This document shows, one piece after another, positions 54,023 to 61,958 of a DNA stretch of 64,000 nt (positions within the stretch are counted from its first letter, which is position 1; every line of letters begins with the position of its first letter). Source of the DNA: Nocardioides coralli (lineage in GTDB: Bacteria; Actinomycetota; Actinomycetes; Propionibacteriales; Nocardioidaceae); assembly GCF_019880385.1 (NCBI RefSeq), contig NZ_CP082273.1, positions 1,426,001 through 1,490,000 on the forward strand, given 5' to 3'. The notes below the pieces were generated by a model. That model ran no database searches. It saw only the letters and a program-made list of their open reading frames with translations, and was not told the DNA's origin. Both the position numbers and the translations under genes were made by a program.

Positions 54023-54766
54023 TCAGACCGGGACCAGCTCCACCGCACCCACGGCGTACCGCGCCAGCACGGACCGTGCCAGCTCCGGGTGGGCGCCCAG
54101 CGGGTCGGAGACCGCCACCGCCCCCGCCTCCAGCGCGAGCTCCCGTGCGCGGTCGGGCAGGAACCCCGGGGCCAGGAACAGCGACGCCACCGCGATGTGG
54201 CGGCGTCCCTCGGCGCGGAACGCGCGCACGGCCTCCCCGGTGCTCGGCGGCGAGGCCGAGGCGAAGGCCGCGGTCACGGGGAGCCTGTGGTGGGTGCCCC
54301 AGAGCCGGGCCAGTCGTGCGACCGACTGGTTGGCGACCGCGTCGGAGGAGCCGGCGCCGGCGAGGACGAGCGCATCGAGCTCCCGGACGCGCGCAGCCTT
54401 CAGCGCCTCGCGCATCCGCTGGTCGAGGATCTCCAGGAACTGCGCCTCGAGGCCGAGGATCCTCGAGGTGGTGATCTTCAGCCCCGGGTGCCGTGCGGTC
54501 GCCTCGGCCACCGCGCGGGGGACGTCGACCTTCGCGTGGTAGGCCTGTGTGAGCAGCAGCGGGACGACGACGATCTCCTCGTGGCCCTTCCGGACCAGGC
54601 GGTCCACGACCGTCTGGAATCCGGGACGCGAGAGCTCGAGGAACGCCTTCTCGACCGTCAGGTCGGGTCGCAGCTTCGTGACCTCGTCGACCAGCGCGCC
54701 GATCGTCGCCGCCGACCGGGGGTCGCGGCTTCCGTGGGCGAGTGCCACCAGTGCCGGAGCAGCCAT
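54023..54766 (-). CDS. Sirohydrochlorin chelatase (CbiX/SirB family)
   Basis: This 247-residue protein inserts a metal, here most likely iron, into sirohydrochlorin to make sirohaem. It shows ALVALAHGSRDPRSAATI, IVVVPLLLTQAYHAKVDVPR and a second similar half (RHIAVASLFLAPGFLPDR), where one metal-ligand histidine is lost. It follows the sulfite reductase, cysX and cysH genes, so supplying the sirohaem cofactor to SirA fits. Confidence 0.9.
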   Translation of the reverse strand: MAAPALVALAHGSRDPRSAATIGALVDEVTKLRPDLTVEKAFLELSRPGFQTVVDRLVRKGHEEIVVVPLLLTQAYHAKVDVPRAVAEATARHPGLKITTSRILGLEAQFLEILDQRMREALKAARVRELDALVLAGAGSSDAVANQSVARLARLWGTHHRLPVTAAFASASPPSTGEAVRAFRAEGRRHIAVASLFLAPGFLPDRARELALEAGAVAVSDPLGAHPELARSVLARYAVGAVELVPV

Positions 54767-54790
54767 GGTTACTTCCTTCCCATCGGGACC

Positions 54791-55534
54791 TCAGTGGATC
54801 CCGCACTCGGTCTTGGAGGTACCCGCCCAGCGACCGCTGCGCGGATCGTCGCCCGGCGCCACCCTGCGGGTGCAGGGCCAGCAACCGATCGACGGGTACC
54901 CGTCGTAGACCAATGGATTGACCAGGACGCCGTTGTCCGCGATGTAACGCTCCACCTGGTCGTCGCTCCAGCGCGCCAGGGGAGACACCTTCACCTTCTG
55001 CTTGCGGGCGTCCCAGCCGACCACCGGCGCGATGACCCGGTCGCGGGTCTCGGCGCGGCGGAGGCCGGTCGCCCAGGCGTCGTACGACGCGAGGGCCGCG
55101 TTGAGCGGCGCGACCTTGCGCAGCTCGCAGCACAGGTCGGGGTCGGTCCGGTAGAGGTCGGCGCCGTGGGTGACGTCCTGCTCGGCCACGGTCTGCCCGG
55201 GCTCGGCGGTCACGACGGTGACCGGCAGGGTGCCGGCGACGGCGTCGCGCGTGCCGAGGGTCTCCGCGAAGTGGTAGCCGGTGTCGAGGAAGACCACGTC
55301 GATGCCGGGCGCGACCTGCGCGGCGAGGTGGGCCAGCACCGCGTCGCCCATCGAGGAGGTGATGCAGAAGCGCTCGCCGAAGGTGGCGACCGCCCACTCG
55401 ATGATCACCTCGGCCGGCGCGAGCTCGAGCTCGGCGCCGACGTGGGAGACCAGCTCGCGCAGCTGCTCGGGGGAGCGGCCGTCGGTGTGGGTTCCCCGGT
55501 TGGCGTGCGCCAGCCGGGTGGTGGCCGCGGTCAC
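54791..55534 (-). CDS. cysH: Adenylyl-sulfate (APS) reductase
   Basis: CysH reduces activated sulfate to sulfite. The 247-residue protein has the PAPS-reductase fold (CITSSMGDAVLAHLAAQV, IDVVFLDTGYHFAETL) and both paired-cysteine motifs LCCELRKVAPL and IGCWPCTRRV that hold a 4Fe-4S cluster, which marks the APS-using type. The C-terminal TECGIH carries the catalytic cysteine. GTG 55534 overlaps the cysX stop by 4 bases; the longer frame upstream is discarded. Confidence 0.94.
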   Translation of the reverse strand: MTAATTRLAHANRGTHTDGRSPEQLRELVSHVGAELELAPAEVIIEWAVATFGERFCITSSMGDAVLAHLAAQVAPGIDVVFLDTGYHFAETLGTRDAVAGTLPVTVVTAEPGQTVAEQDVTHGADLYRTDPDLCCELRKVAPLNAALASYDAWATGLRRAETRDRVIAPVVGWDARKQKVKVSPLARWSDDQVERYIADNGVLVNPLVYDGYPSIGCWPCTRRVAPGDDPRSGRWAGTSKTECGIH

Positions 55535-55698
55535 GACGACGTCCCCGGCGACCCGGTCGGCCTGGCCAGGCCGAGCATCTTCAGGCTGAAGGCCCGCAGG
55601 CACGCGCGGCACTCCCACGCCCCGTGACCCTCCTCGGAGGGCCACAGGTCGCCGTCGCCGCAGTAGGGGCAGTGGAACGGGACGCTGCGCTCGCTCAC
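55531..55698 (-). CDS. cysX: Small zinc-ribbon/ferredoxin-like protein CysX
   Basis: This 55-residue protein has FHCPYCGDGDLWPSEEG and WECRACLRAFSLKMLGL, two CXXC pairs. It lies between the sulfite reductase and cysH with 4-base overlaps on both sides, just like CysX in the corynebacterial fpr2-cysIXHDNYZ operon, where it is thought to pass electrons to the reductase. GTG start. Too short and overlapped to be obvious in ORF lists. Confidence 0.85.
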   Translation of the reverse strand: MSERSVPFHCPYCGDGDLWPSEEGHGAWECRACLRAFSLKMLGLARPTGSPGTSS

Positions 55699-57425
55699 GA
55701 CACGACCTCCAGTGCCCGCTCGCCTCGCAGCAGCTCCTCGTCGGCTCGCTGCACCCACGCCACGAAGGGCTCGTCGCCCTCCCGGTCGGCGAGGAAGTTG
55801 CGCACCACGGTGGTGATGTAGTCGTCGAGGCCGGCGCTGGTCACCTTGTGGGCGCGCAGCTTGCGACCGAAGTTGGCCTGCAGCCCCGTGGCGCCGCCGA
55901 GGTGGACCTGGAACCCCTCCACCTGCTGCCCCTCGTGCATCACCAGCTGGCCCTTGAGCCCGATGTCGGCGACCTGGGTGCGCGCGCACGCGTTGGGGCA
56001 GCCGTTGACGTTGACCGTGATGCCACCCGGCAGCACCTCGGCGAGGTCGGGGAACCGCCGCTCCAGCTCGCCGACCAGGTCGCGGGCGCGGTCCTTGGTG
56101 TCGACGATGGCCAGCTTGCAGAACTCGATCCCGGTGCAGGCCATCGTGTTGCGGCGCCAGCCCGAGGGCCGCGCCGACAGGCCGATCGCGTCCAGCCGGT
56201 CGAGCAGGCCGTCGAGGGTCTCGCGCTCGACGCCGACCAGCACGACCTTCTGGTACGGCGTGAGCCGGGCGCCGGCCACCCCGAACTCCTCCATCGTGTC
56301 GGCGAGCGCCTCCAGCAGGGTGCCGGAGACCCGGCCCACGGTCGGGGCGACGCCGACGTACAGCTTGCCGTCGTGCTGCTCGTGCACGCCGATGTGGTCA
56401 CGGTGGCCCGTGGGGGAGGGTGGGGACGGGTTCCGCAGCAGCGGGCGGCCGAGGTACTCGTTCTCGAGGACCTCGAGGAACTTGTCCGCGCCCCAGTCGG
56501 CGACGAGGAACTTCAGCCGGGCCCGCGACCGCAGGCGGCGGTAGCCGTAGTCGCGGAAGATCGCAGCCACGCCCTCCCAGGCGTCGGGCACCTCGTCCAG
56601 CGGGATCCACACCCCCAGCTTCTGCGCGAGCATCGGGTTGGTGGAGAGCCCCCCGCCGACCCAGAGGTCGAACCCGGGGCCGAGGTCCGGGTGGACGGTG
56701 CCGACGAAGGCGACGTCGTTGGTCTCGGGGGAGACGTCGTGGCTGGGGTGGCCGGTGAGCGCGGTCTTGAACTTGCGCGGCAGGTTCGAGTACGCCGGGT
56801 TGCCGAGCACCCGGCGCTTGATCTCCTCCAGCGCCGGGGTGCCGTCGATGATCTCGTCGGCAGCGACCCCCGCGACGGGTGAGCCGAGGAACGGGCGGGG
56901 GGAGTCGCCGCACGCCTCGAGGGTGCTGAGGCCGACGGCGGCCAGCCGCTGCCAGATCTCGGGCACGTCCTCGATGCGGATCCAGTGGTACTGGATGTTC
57001 TCCCGGTCCGTGACGTCGGCGGTGTCGCTGGCGAACTGCCGCCCGATGGTGCCGAGGGTCCGGACCGTCGCCGGCGGCAGCAGGGCGCCGTCGGACCGGA
57101 CCCGCATCATGAAGTACTCGTCGTCGAGCTCCTCCTCCTCGAGCCTGGCGGTCTTGCCGCCGTCGAAGCCGGGCGCACGCTGGGTGTAGAGCCCCAGCCA
57201 GCGGAACCGGCCGCGCAGGTCGGCGGGGTCGATGGAGGCGAAGCCGCGCTTGGCGTAGACGTGGACGATGCGGTCCTGCACGTGGAGCGGGTCGTCGTCC
57301 TTCTTCGTCTGCTCGTTCTTGTTCAGCGGCTCGGTGTAGCCCAGGGCCCACTGGCCCTCGCCGCGCCGGGGGCGCGGGATGTCGGTCCGGGAAGCGGGTG
57401 CCGCGGAGAAGCGGAGGTCAGGCAT
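55695..57425 (-). CDS. sirA: Ferredoxin-dependent sulfite reductase
   Basis: This 576-residue sirohaem/4Fe-4S enzyme reduces sulfite to sulfide. It has two ferredoxin-like halves (YFMMRVRSDGALL and KLYVGVAPTVGRVSGTLL), substrate arginines in VTDRENIQYHWIRIEDV, and the cluster ligands NTMACTGIEFCKLA and NVNGCPNACARTQ. Size and sequence match mycobacterial SirA (formerly NirA). First gene of the sulfur operon; ATG 57425 has AAGGAC about 12 bases upstream. The leader peptide ends 69 bases before it. Confidence 0.95.
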   Translation of the reverse strand: MPDLRFSAAPASRTDIPRPRRGEGQWALGYTEPLNKNEQTKKDDDPLHVQDRIVHVYAKRGFASIDPADLRGRFRWLGLYTQRAPGFDGGKTARLEEEELDDEYFMMRVRSDGALLPPATVRTLGTIGRQFASDTADVTDRENIQYHWIRIEDVPEIWQRLAAVGLSTLEACGDSPRPFLGSPVAGVAADEIIDGTPALEEIKRRVLGNPAYSNLPRKFKTALTGHPSHDVSPETNDVAFVGTVHPDLGPGFDLWVGGGLSTNPMLAQKLGVWIPLDEVPDAWEGVAAIFRDYGYRRLRSRARLKFLVADWGADKFLEVLENEYLGRPLLRNPSPPSPTGHRDHIGVHEQHDGKLYVGVAPTVGRVSGTLLEALADTMEEFGVAGARLTPYQKVVLVGVERETLDGLLDRLDAIGLSARPSGWRRNTMACTGIEFCKLAIVDTKDRARDLVGELERRFPDLAEVLPGGITVNVNGCPNACARTQVADIGLKGQLVMHEGQQVEGFQVHLGGATGLQANFGRKLRAHKVTSAGLDDYITTVVRNFLADREGDEPFVAWVQRADEELLRGERALEVVS

Positions 57426-57450
57426 GGGAAGGGTGGTCCTTCTGCTGAGG

Positions 57451-57472
57451 CCGCGCGCATCGTCGAGCGCGG
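57451..57472 (-). promoter_or_regulatory. Attenuator-like hairpin between leader peptide and sirA
   Basis: CCGCGC (57451-57456) and GCGCGG (57467-57472) form a 6-bp stem with a 10-base loop, just upstream of the sirA ribosome site. Together with the leader peptide it could couple cysteine supply to expression. Confidence 0.4.
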
Positions 57473-57494
57473 TGGGATGTTCGGGGGCGGCGGT

Positions 57495-57584
57495 TCAGCG
57501 AGGCCAACACATCATGCTGCGGGTGCGCCCGAGGTCCACGTGGCGTCGGGCCACGAGGTGCGCATGGGTCGCAGCAGTGATCAT
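57495..57584 (-). CDS. Leader peptide of the sulfur assimilation operon
   Basis: This 29-residue ORF starts MITAATHAHL and has VARRHVDLGRTRSMMC followed by WPR. The core RRHVDL-x-R-x-x-S with a cysteine near the end is the pattern of the putative leader peptides upstream of sulfur genes in many actinobacteria. ATG 57584 has GAGACT exactly 7 bases upstream, suggesting a leaderless mRNA starting at the leader's own ATG. The longer frame starting at 57680 is rejected. Ribosome behaviour at the Cys/Trp codons may control downstream sirA expression (inference from such leaders). Confidence 0.75.
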   Translation of the reverse strand: MITAATHAHLVARRHVDLGRTRSMMCWPR

Positions 57585-57733
57585 GGCGAGAAGTCTCAGG
57601 AGTCGGACGGGGTTGCCACAACCAGCGGTTCCGTATGGCGAGACGACGGTCCGTAGAATGAGACTGAGCCGTCGCGGCACGCGGAGGAAAACCCCTCGGG
57701 TGCGTTCGGGGTCACACCACTAGGCTGGCCGGC
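57585..57733. promoter_or_regulatory. Divergent control region, sulfur operon / glyA
   Basis: Minus strand: GAGACT serving the leader peptide. Plus strand: TAGAAT at 57654-57659, a near-consensus -10 that may give a second glyA transcript with a leader of about 70 bases, plus TAGGCT at 57721 for a leaderless glyA mRNA. ACCCC...GGGGT around 57690-57712 could form a short stem in the longer leader. No known riboswitch consensus recognised. Confidence 0.4.
57721..57726 (+). promoter_or_regulatory. glyA leaderless -10 box
   Basis: TAGGCT lies 7 bases before the glyA ATG at 57734. Confidence 0.5.
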
Positions 57734-59170
57734 ATGACCGACGCCGCCATCAGCACCGCCTACTCGCAGATCCTCGACGTGATCGGCTCGGTGGAGCCGC
57801 GGATCGCCGCGGCGACCCGCCAGGAGCTGGAGGACCAGCGCGCCTCGCTCAAGCTGATCGCGAGCGAGAACTACGCCTCCCCGACGGTGCTGCTCACCAT
57901 GGGCACCTGGCTCAGCGACAAGTACGCCGAGGGCACCGTCGGCCACCGCTTCTACGCCGGCTGCCAGAACGTCGACACGGTCGAGAGCGTCGCGGCCGAG
58001 CACGCCCGCGAGCTGTTCGGGGCGCCCTACGCCTACGTGCAGCCCCACTCGGGGATCGACGCCAACCTCGTGGCCTACTGGTCGATCCTGGCCCACCGGG
58101 TCGAGTCGCCGGGGCTGGAGAAGCTGGGAGCCAAGAACGTCAACGAGCTCTCCGACGCCGACTGGGAGTCGCTGCGCCAGGAGCTCGGCAACCAGCGGCT
58201 GCTCGGCATGAGCCTCGACGCGGGTGGCCACCTTACCCACGGCTTCCGGCCCAACATCAGCGGCAAGATGTTCCACCAGCAGCAGTACGGCACCGACCCG
58301 GAGACCGGGCTCCTCGACTACGACGCCCTCGCGGCCAGGGCACGCGAGTTCCGGCCGCTGATCCTCGTGGCCGGCTACTCGGCGTACCCCCGGCGCGTGA
58401 ACTTCGCCAAGGTCCGCGAGATCGCCGACGAGGTCGGCGCCACGCTCATGGTCGACATGGCCCACTTCTCCGGGCTGGTCGCGGGCAAGGTGTTCACGGG
58501 CGACGAGGACCCGGTGCCGCACGCCCACGTCGTCACCTCCACCACCCACAAGTCGCTCCGCGGGCCCCGTGGCGGGTTCGTCCTCGCGCAGGAGGAGTTC
58601 GCCGGTGACGTCGACCGCGGCTGCCCGATGGTGCTCGGGGGCCCGCTGTCCCACGTGATGGCGGCCAAGGCGGTGGCGTTCGCCGAGGCTCGCACCCCGT
58701 CGTTCCAGGACTACGCGCAGTCCATCGCCGACAACGCCAAGTCGCTGGCCGAGGGCTTCCTGTCCCGGGACGCGACGCTGGTGACCGGCGGTACGGACAA
58801 CCACCTGGTGCTGCTGGACGTCTCCTCCTTCGGGCTCACCGGCCGGCAGGCCGAGTCGGCACTCCTCGAGGCCGGCGTCGTCACCAACCGCAACTCCGTG
58901 CCGGCCGACCCGAACGGCGCCTGGTACACCTCCGGCATCCGGCTCGGTACGCCGGCGCTGACGACCCGGGGCTTCGGGCACGCCGAGTTCGACCGGGTGG
59001 CGGAGCTGATCGTCGAGGTGCTGTCCAACACCCAGCCCGGCACCACCAAGGCCGGCGGTCCGTCGAAGGCGTCCTACGTGCTCGCCGACGGTGTCGCACA
59101 GCGCGTCAAGGACGGCTCTGCCGAGCTGCTCGAGAAGCACCCGCTCTACCCCGGGCTCGAGCTGGCCTGA
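57734..59170 (+). CDS. glyA: Serine hydroxymethyltransferase
   Basis: SHMT interconverts serine and glycine with tetrahydrofolate. The protein has 478 residues, about 60 more than E. coli GlyA. The PLP lysine is Lys273 in [20 protein letters not shown]. Other marks are [53 protein letters not shown] and [17 protein letters not shown]. The extra length is mainly an insert at about 115-180 ([20 protein letters not shown] and following), seen in a long form of the enzyme in actinobacteria. Divergent from the sulfur operon; it supplies serine/glycine C1 units. Confidence 0.95.
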   Translation: MTDAAISTAYSQILDVIGSVEPRIAAATRQELEDQRASLKLIASENYASPTVLLTMGTWLSDKYAEGTVGHRFYAGCQNVDTVESVAAEHARELFGAPYAYVQPHSGIDANLVAYWSILAHRVESPGLEKLGAKNVNELSDADWESLRQELGNQRLLGMSLDAGGHLTHGFRPNISGKMFHQQQYGTDPETGLLDYDALAARAREFRPLILVAGYSAYPRRVNFAKVREIADEVGATLMVDMAHFSGLVAGKVFTGDEDPVPHAHVVTSTTHKSLRGPRGGFVLAQEEFAGDVDRGCPMVLGGPLSHVMAAKAVAFAEARTPSFQDYAQSIADNAKSLAEGFLSRDATLVTGGTDNHLVLLDVSSFGLTGRQAESALLEAGVVTNRNSVPADPNGAWYTSGIRLGTPALTTRGFGHAEFDRVAELIVEVLSNTQPGTTKAGGPSKASYVLADGVAQRVKDGSAELLEKHPLYPGLELA

Positions 59171-59175
59171 GCCAT

Positions 59176-59220
59176 CCCGCTACGCGCCACAGCGGGCGTG
59201 GGAAACCGCCGCTCGCGGCG
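59176..59220 (+). terminator. Hairpins after glyA
   Basis: CCCGCT (59176-59181), nine-base loop, AGCGGG (59191-59196), then a second perfect palindrome CGCCGC-TC-GCGGCG (59207-59220), followed by TAGAATTT. Terminator-like for glyA. Confidence 0.45.
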
Positions 59221-59373
59221 TAGAATTTGACCTAGCCCGGCAGCTGTCGGCTGGGCGCTCGCATGTCCCCGCGGGCACCCGTCCCTCAGTCGGCGGCACC
59301 CCTGTCGGGTCGCGCCCTCCCGGCGGCGTCCTCCACTGCCCACGGTGTCGAGGATGCGCCGGGAGTGTGCGCC
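59221..59373 (+). other. Intergenic region downstream of glyA, possible small RNA
   Basis: TAGAAT at 59221-59226 is a good -10 with no gene after it. The following 140 bases have short complementary segments (for example AGCC and GGCT around 59233-59253). A reading frame from ATG 59263 has no recognisable protein features. Nothing else identified; a small RNA is only a possibility. Confidence 0.25.
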
Positions 59374-61017
59374 TCACGCGGTCGGCGTCGCCCGCTCCAC
59401 CAGCGCCGCCAGGTCACCGGCGGCCAGTGCCCCGTAGGTGCCGTCGTGACCACCGAGGCGTGAGCCGCAGAAGGCGTCGGCGACCTCGGTCGGCGCGTGC
59501 CGCACCAGCAGCGAGCCCTGCAGGCACGCCGCCATCCGGCCGGCCAGCCGCCGCGCCGACGCCTCGAGCCCGGCCGCGTCACCGAGCAGGGCGAGCGTGT
59601 CGTCCACGGCCCGGTCCAGCCGCCGGTCGCCACCGCGGGCGTGGCCGACCTCGGTCACCCAGGCCGCGAGGACCTCCGGCTCCCGGGTCAGGGCGCGGAG
59701 CACGTCGAGCGCGTTGACGTTGCCCGACCCCTCCCACACCGAGTTGAGCGGGGCCTCGCGGTAGAGCAGCGGCATCCCCGACTCCTCGACGTAGCCGTTG
59801 CCGCCCAGGCACTCCAGCGCCTCGGCCACCATGCCGGGGGTCCGCTTGCACACCCAGTACTTGGCGAGCGGCAGCCCGATGCGCCGCAGCGCGGCCTCGT
59901 GCGGGTCGTCGGCTCGGTCGACGGCTGCTGCGAGCCGCACCGCGACCACGGTCGCCGCCTCGGCCTCGACGGCCAGGTCGGCCAGCACGTTCTGCATCAG
60001 CGGCTTCTCGGCGAGCAGCGAGCCGAAGGCCGACCGGTGCGATGCGTGCCAGGCCGCCTCGTTGAGCGCCCGGCGCATCAGCGAGGTGGAGCCGAGGACG
60101 CAGTCGAGGCGGGTCGCGGCCACCATCTCGATGATGGTGCGGACCCCGCGGCCCTCGTCGCCGAGCCGGACCCCGAGGGTTCCGTCGAGCTCGAGCTCGC
60201 TGGAGGCGTTCGAGCGGTTGCCCAGCTTGTCCTTGAGGCGGACGACGTCGAGCCGGTTGCGGCTGCCGTCGGGCAGCACCCGCGGGACCACGAAGCAGGT
60301 GAGACCACCCTCGGCCTGCGCCAGCACCAGGAAGACGTCGTTCATCGGGGCCGAGGTGAACCACTTGTGGCCGTGCAGCGTGTACTCGCCGTCGTTCCCG
60401 GTGGGCACGGCACGGGTGAGGTTGGCTCGCACGTCGGAGCCGCCCTGCTTCTCGGTCATCCCCATGCCCGCGAGGGCGCCGCGCTTCTCGGTCGTCGGCC
60501 GCAGTCCCGGGTCGTAGCTGGTGGAGGCCAGCAGCGGCGTCCACTCCTTGGCGAGCGCGTCGTCGGCGCGGAGCGCCGGCACGGCGGCGTACGTCATGGA
60601 GACGGGGCAGCCGTGGCCGGGCTCGGTGTGCGACCACGCCATGAAGCCGGCTGCCCGACGCACGTGTGCGTACGGCGAGTCCGACTCCCACGGCGCAGCG
60701 GCGAGACCGTGGCCGATCGCCCGCTCCAGCAGCCAGTGCCACGACGGGTGGAACTCCACCTCGTCGATCCGGTTGCCGTAGCGGTCGTAGGGGAGCAGCC
60801 GGGGCGGGTGCTGGTTGGCCAGCATCCCGTGCTCGCGCGCCTCGGCCGAGCCGGCCAGCTCACCGATCCCGGTGAGGTCGTCGACCACCTCCGGCGCGGC
60901 GTGCCGGAGGACCGCCTCCACCAGTGCGGGATCGGAGGTGACCACGTTGTGGCCCACCAGCGGCGGCGCCTGGTTCGTGCTGGCGCGCAGGTCACCTGCC
61001 GGATTCCGGGGTGTCAT
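59374..61017 (-). CDS. AidB-like acyl-CoA dehydrogenase
   Basis: This 547-residue flavoprotein matches AidB in length (E. coli 541) and motifs: VGHNVVTSDPALVEAVLRHA, GMGMTEKQGGSDVRANLTRA, LHGHKWFTSAPMNDVFLVLA and ALECLGGNGYVEESGMPLLYREAPLNS, then VWEGSGNVNALDVLRAL. AidB is part of the adaptive response to alkylation, binds DNA and has weak isovaleryl-CoA dehydrogenase activity. ATG 61017 has TACGGT 6 bases upstream, overlapping the divergent yihY promoter. Confidence 0.9.
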   Translation of the reverse strand: MTPRNPAGDLRASTNQAPPLVGHNVVTSDPALVEAVLRHAAPEVVDDLTGIGELAGSAEAREHGMLANQHPPRLLPYDRYGNRIDEVEFHPSWHWLLERAIGHGLAAAPWESDSPYAHVRRAAGFMAWSHTEPGHGCPVSMTYAAVPALRADDALAKEWTPLLASTSYDPGLRPTTEKRGALAGMGMTEKQGGSDVRANLTRAVPTGNDGEYTLHGHKWFTSAPMNDVFLVLAQAEGGLTCFVVPRVLPDGSRNRLDVVRLKDKLGNRSNASSELELDGTLGVRLGDEGRGVRTIIEMVAATRLDCVLGSTSLMRRALNEAAWHASHRSAFGSLLAEKPLMQNVLADLAVEAEAATVVAVRLAAAVDRADDPHEAALRRIGLPLAKYWVCKRTPGMVAEALECLGGNGYVEESGMPLLYREAPLNSVWEGSGNVNALDVLRALTREPEVLAAWVTEVGHARGGDRRLDRAVDDTLALLGDAAGLEASARRLAGRMAACLQGSLLVRHAPTEVADAFCGSRLGGHDGTYGALAAGDLAALVERATPTA

Positions 61018-61022
61018 GTCAG

Positions 61023-61029
61023 TACCGTA
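61023..61029. promoter_or_regulatory. Symmetrical bidirectional -10 element, aidB-like / yihY
   Basis: TACCGTA reads TACCGT on the plus strand (6 bases before ATG 61035) and TACGGT on the minus strand (6 bases before ATG 61017). One heptamer therefore provides both -10 boxes, with starts 18 bp apart. Confidence 0.6.
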
Positions 61030-61034
61030 GGCGC

Positions 61035-61949
61035 ATGCGGGAGGTCCTGTGGCGACTGGTCGTCACGACGGTCGGATCCTGCATCAAGTACCGCGTCAGC
61101 GGGCTCGCGGCCGAGGCGGCCTTCTTCGCCATCCTCTCGGTCCCGCCGCTGATCTTCGCGCTGGCCGGCGCGATCGGCTACGTCTCCGACCAGTTCGCCC
61201 CGGCCGACGTCGCCCAGGTCAAGCAGGCGGTCATCGACTTCTCGGCCCAGGGACTCACCGACACCGCCGTACGCCGGGTCATCGAGCCGACCATCAACGA
61301 CGTCCTCGACGGCGGCCGGTTCGACGTGATCTCGGTGGGGTTCATCCTGTCGCTGTGGTCGGGCTCGCGGGCGCTCAACGTCTTCGTGGACACCATCACG
61401 ATCATGCACGGGCTCGGCGGGCACCGGGGGATCGTGAAGACCCGGGCCATGTCGTTCTTCCTCTACATCCTGGCCATCGTGACCGGCGTCTTCACGCTGC
61501 CCCTCGTCGTCGCCGGACCATCGCTCGTCGGTGACGTGATCCCGGACCGACTGGCCTTCGTCATGACCTTCTACTGGCCGGCCGTGATCGTGCTGTCCAT
61601 CTGCTTCCTGGCGACGCTCTACCACGTGTCGGTCCCGGTCCGGACCAAGTGGAGCTTCAACCTGCCCGGCGCCACCTTCGCGCTGGTGGCGTGGATCATC
61701 GGGTCCTTCCTGCTGCGCTGGGTGCTGACGGTCACCGCCGCCGACTCCCGCTCGATCTTCGGCCCGCTGGCGGCGCCGATCGCGGTCCTGCTGTGGCTCT
61801 ACCTGCTGTCGGTGGCGGTACTGATCGGGGCGGCCGTCAACGCTGCCTTCGACTCGGTGTTCCCGCAGAGCTCCACGGCCAGTGCCCGTCTGGAGCTCGT
61901 GCAACGCCTGCGGGAGCGGATGACGCCCGGCGCGCGGGTGAGCGACTAG
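61035..61949 (+). CDS. YihY/BrkB family membrane protein
   Basis: This 304-residue protein has six hydrophobic segments and the YihY/UPF0761 pattern: CIKYRVSGLAAEAAFFAILS, PPLIFALAGAIGYV, GFILSLWSGSRALNVFVDTI and LLWLYLLSVAVLIGAAVNAA. Function uncertain; earlier RNase BN assignment of the family was wrong. ATG 61035 is supported by TACCGT 6 bases upstream, against an in-frame ATG or GTG further upstream. TAG stop overlaps the next -10. Confidence 0.88.
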   Translation: MREVLWRLVVTTVGSCIKYRVSGLAAEAAFFAILSVPPLIFALAGAIGYVSDQFAPADVAQVKQAVIDFSAQGLTDTAVRRVIEPTINDVLDGGRFDVISVGFILSLWSGSRALNVFVDTITIMHGLGGHRGIVKTRAMSFFLYILAIVTGVFTLPLVVAGPSLVGDVIPDRLAFVMTFYWPAVIVLSICFLATLYHVSVPVRTKWSFNLPGATFALVAWIIGSFLLRWVLTVTAADSRSIFGPLAAPIAVLLWLYLLSVAVLIGAAVNAAFDSVFPQSSTASARLELVQRLRERMTPGARVSD

Positions 61950-61952
61950 ATT
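61947..61952 (+). promoter_or_regulatory. K+ channel gene leaderless -10 overlapping the yihY stop
   Basis: TAGATT, whose TAG is the yihY stop, lies 6 bases before GTG 61959. Confidence 0.5.
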
Positions 61953-61958
61953 CGCCCC

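Noticed and set aside
57495-57680. A 61-residue version of the leader peptide starting at 57680
   Set aside because: The conserved leader pattern begins only near the ATG at 57584, which has a -10 at leaderless spacing; the upstream part runs through the glyA control region.
57660-57733. Riboswitch upstream of glyA
   Set aside because: I could not match SAM-IV, THF, glycine or cobalamin riboswitch consensus elements; only a short ACCCC/GGGGT stem is visible.
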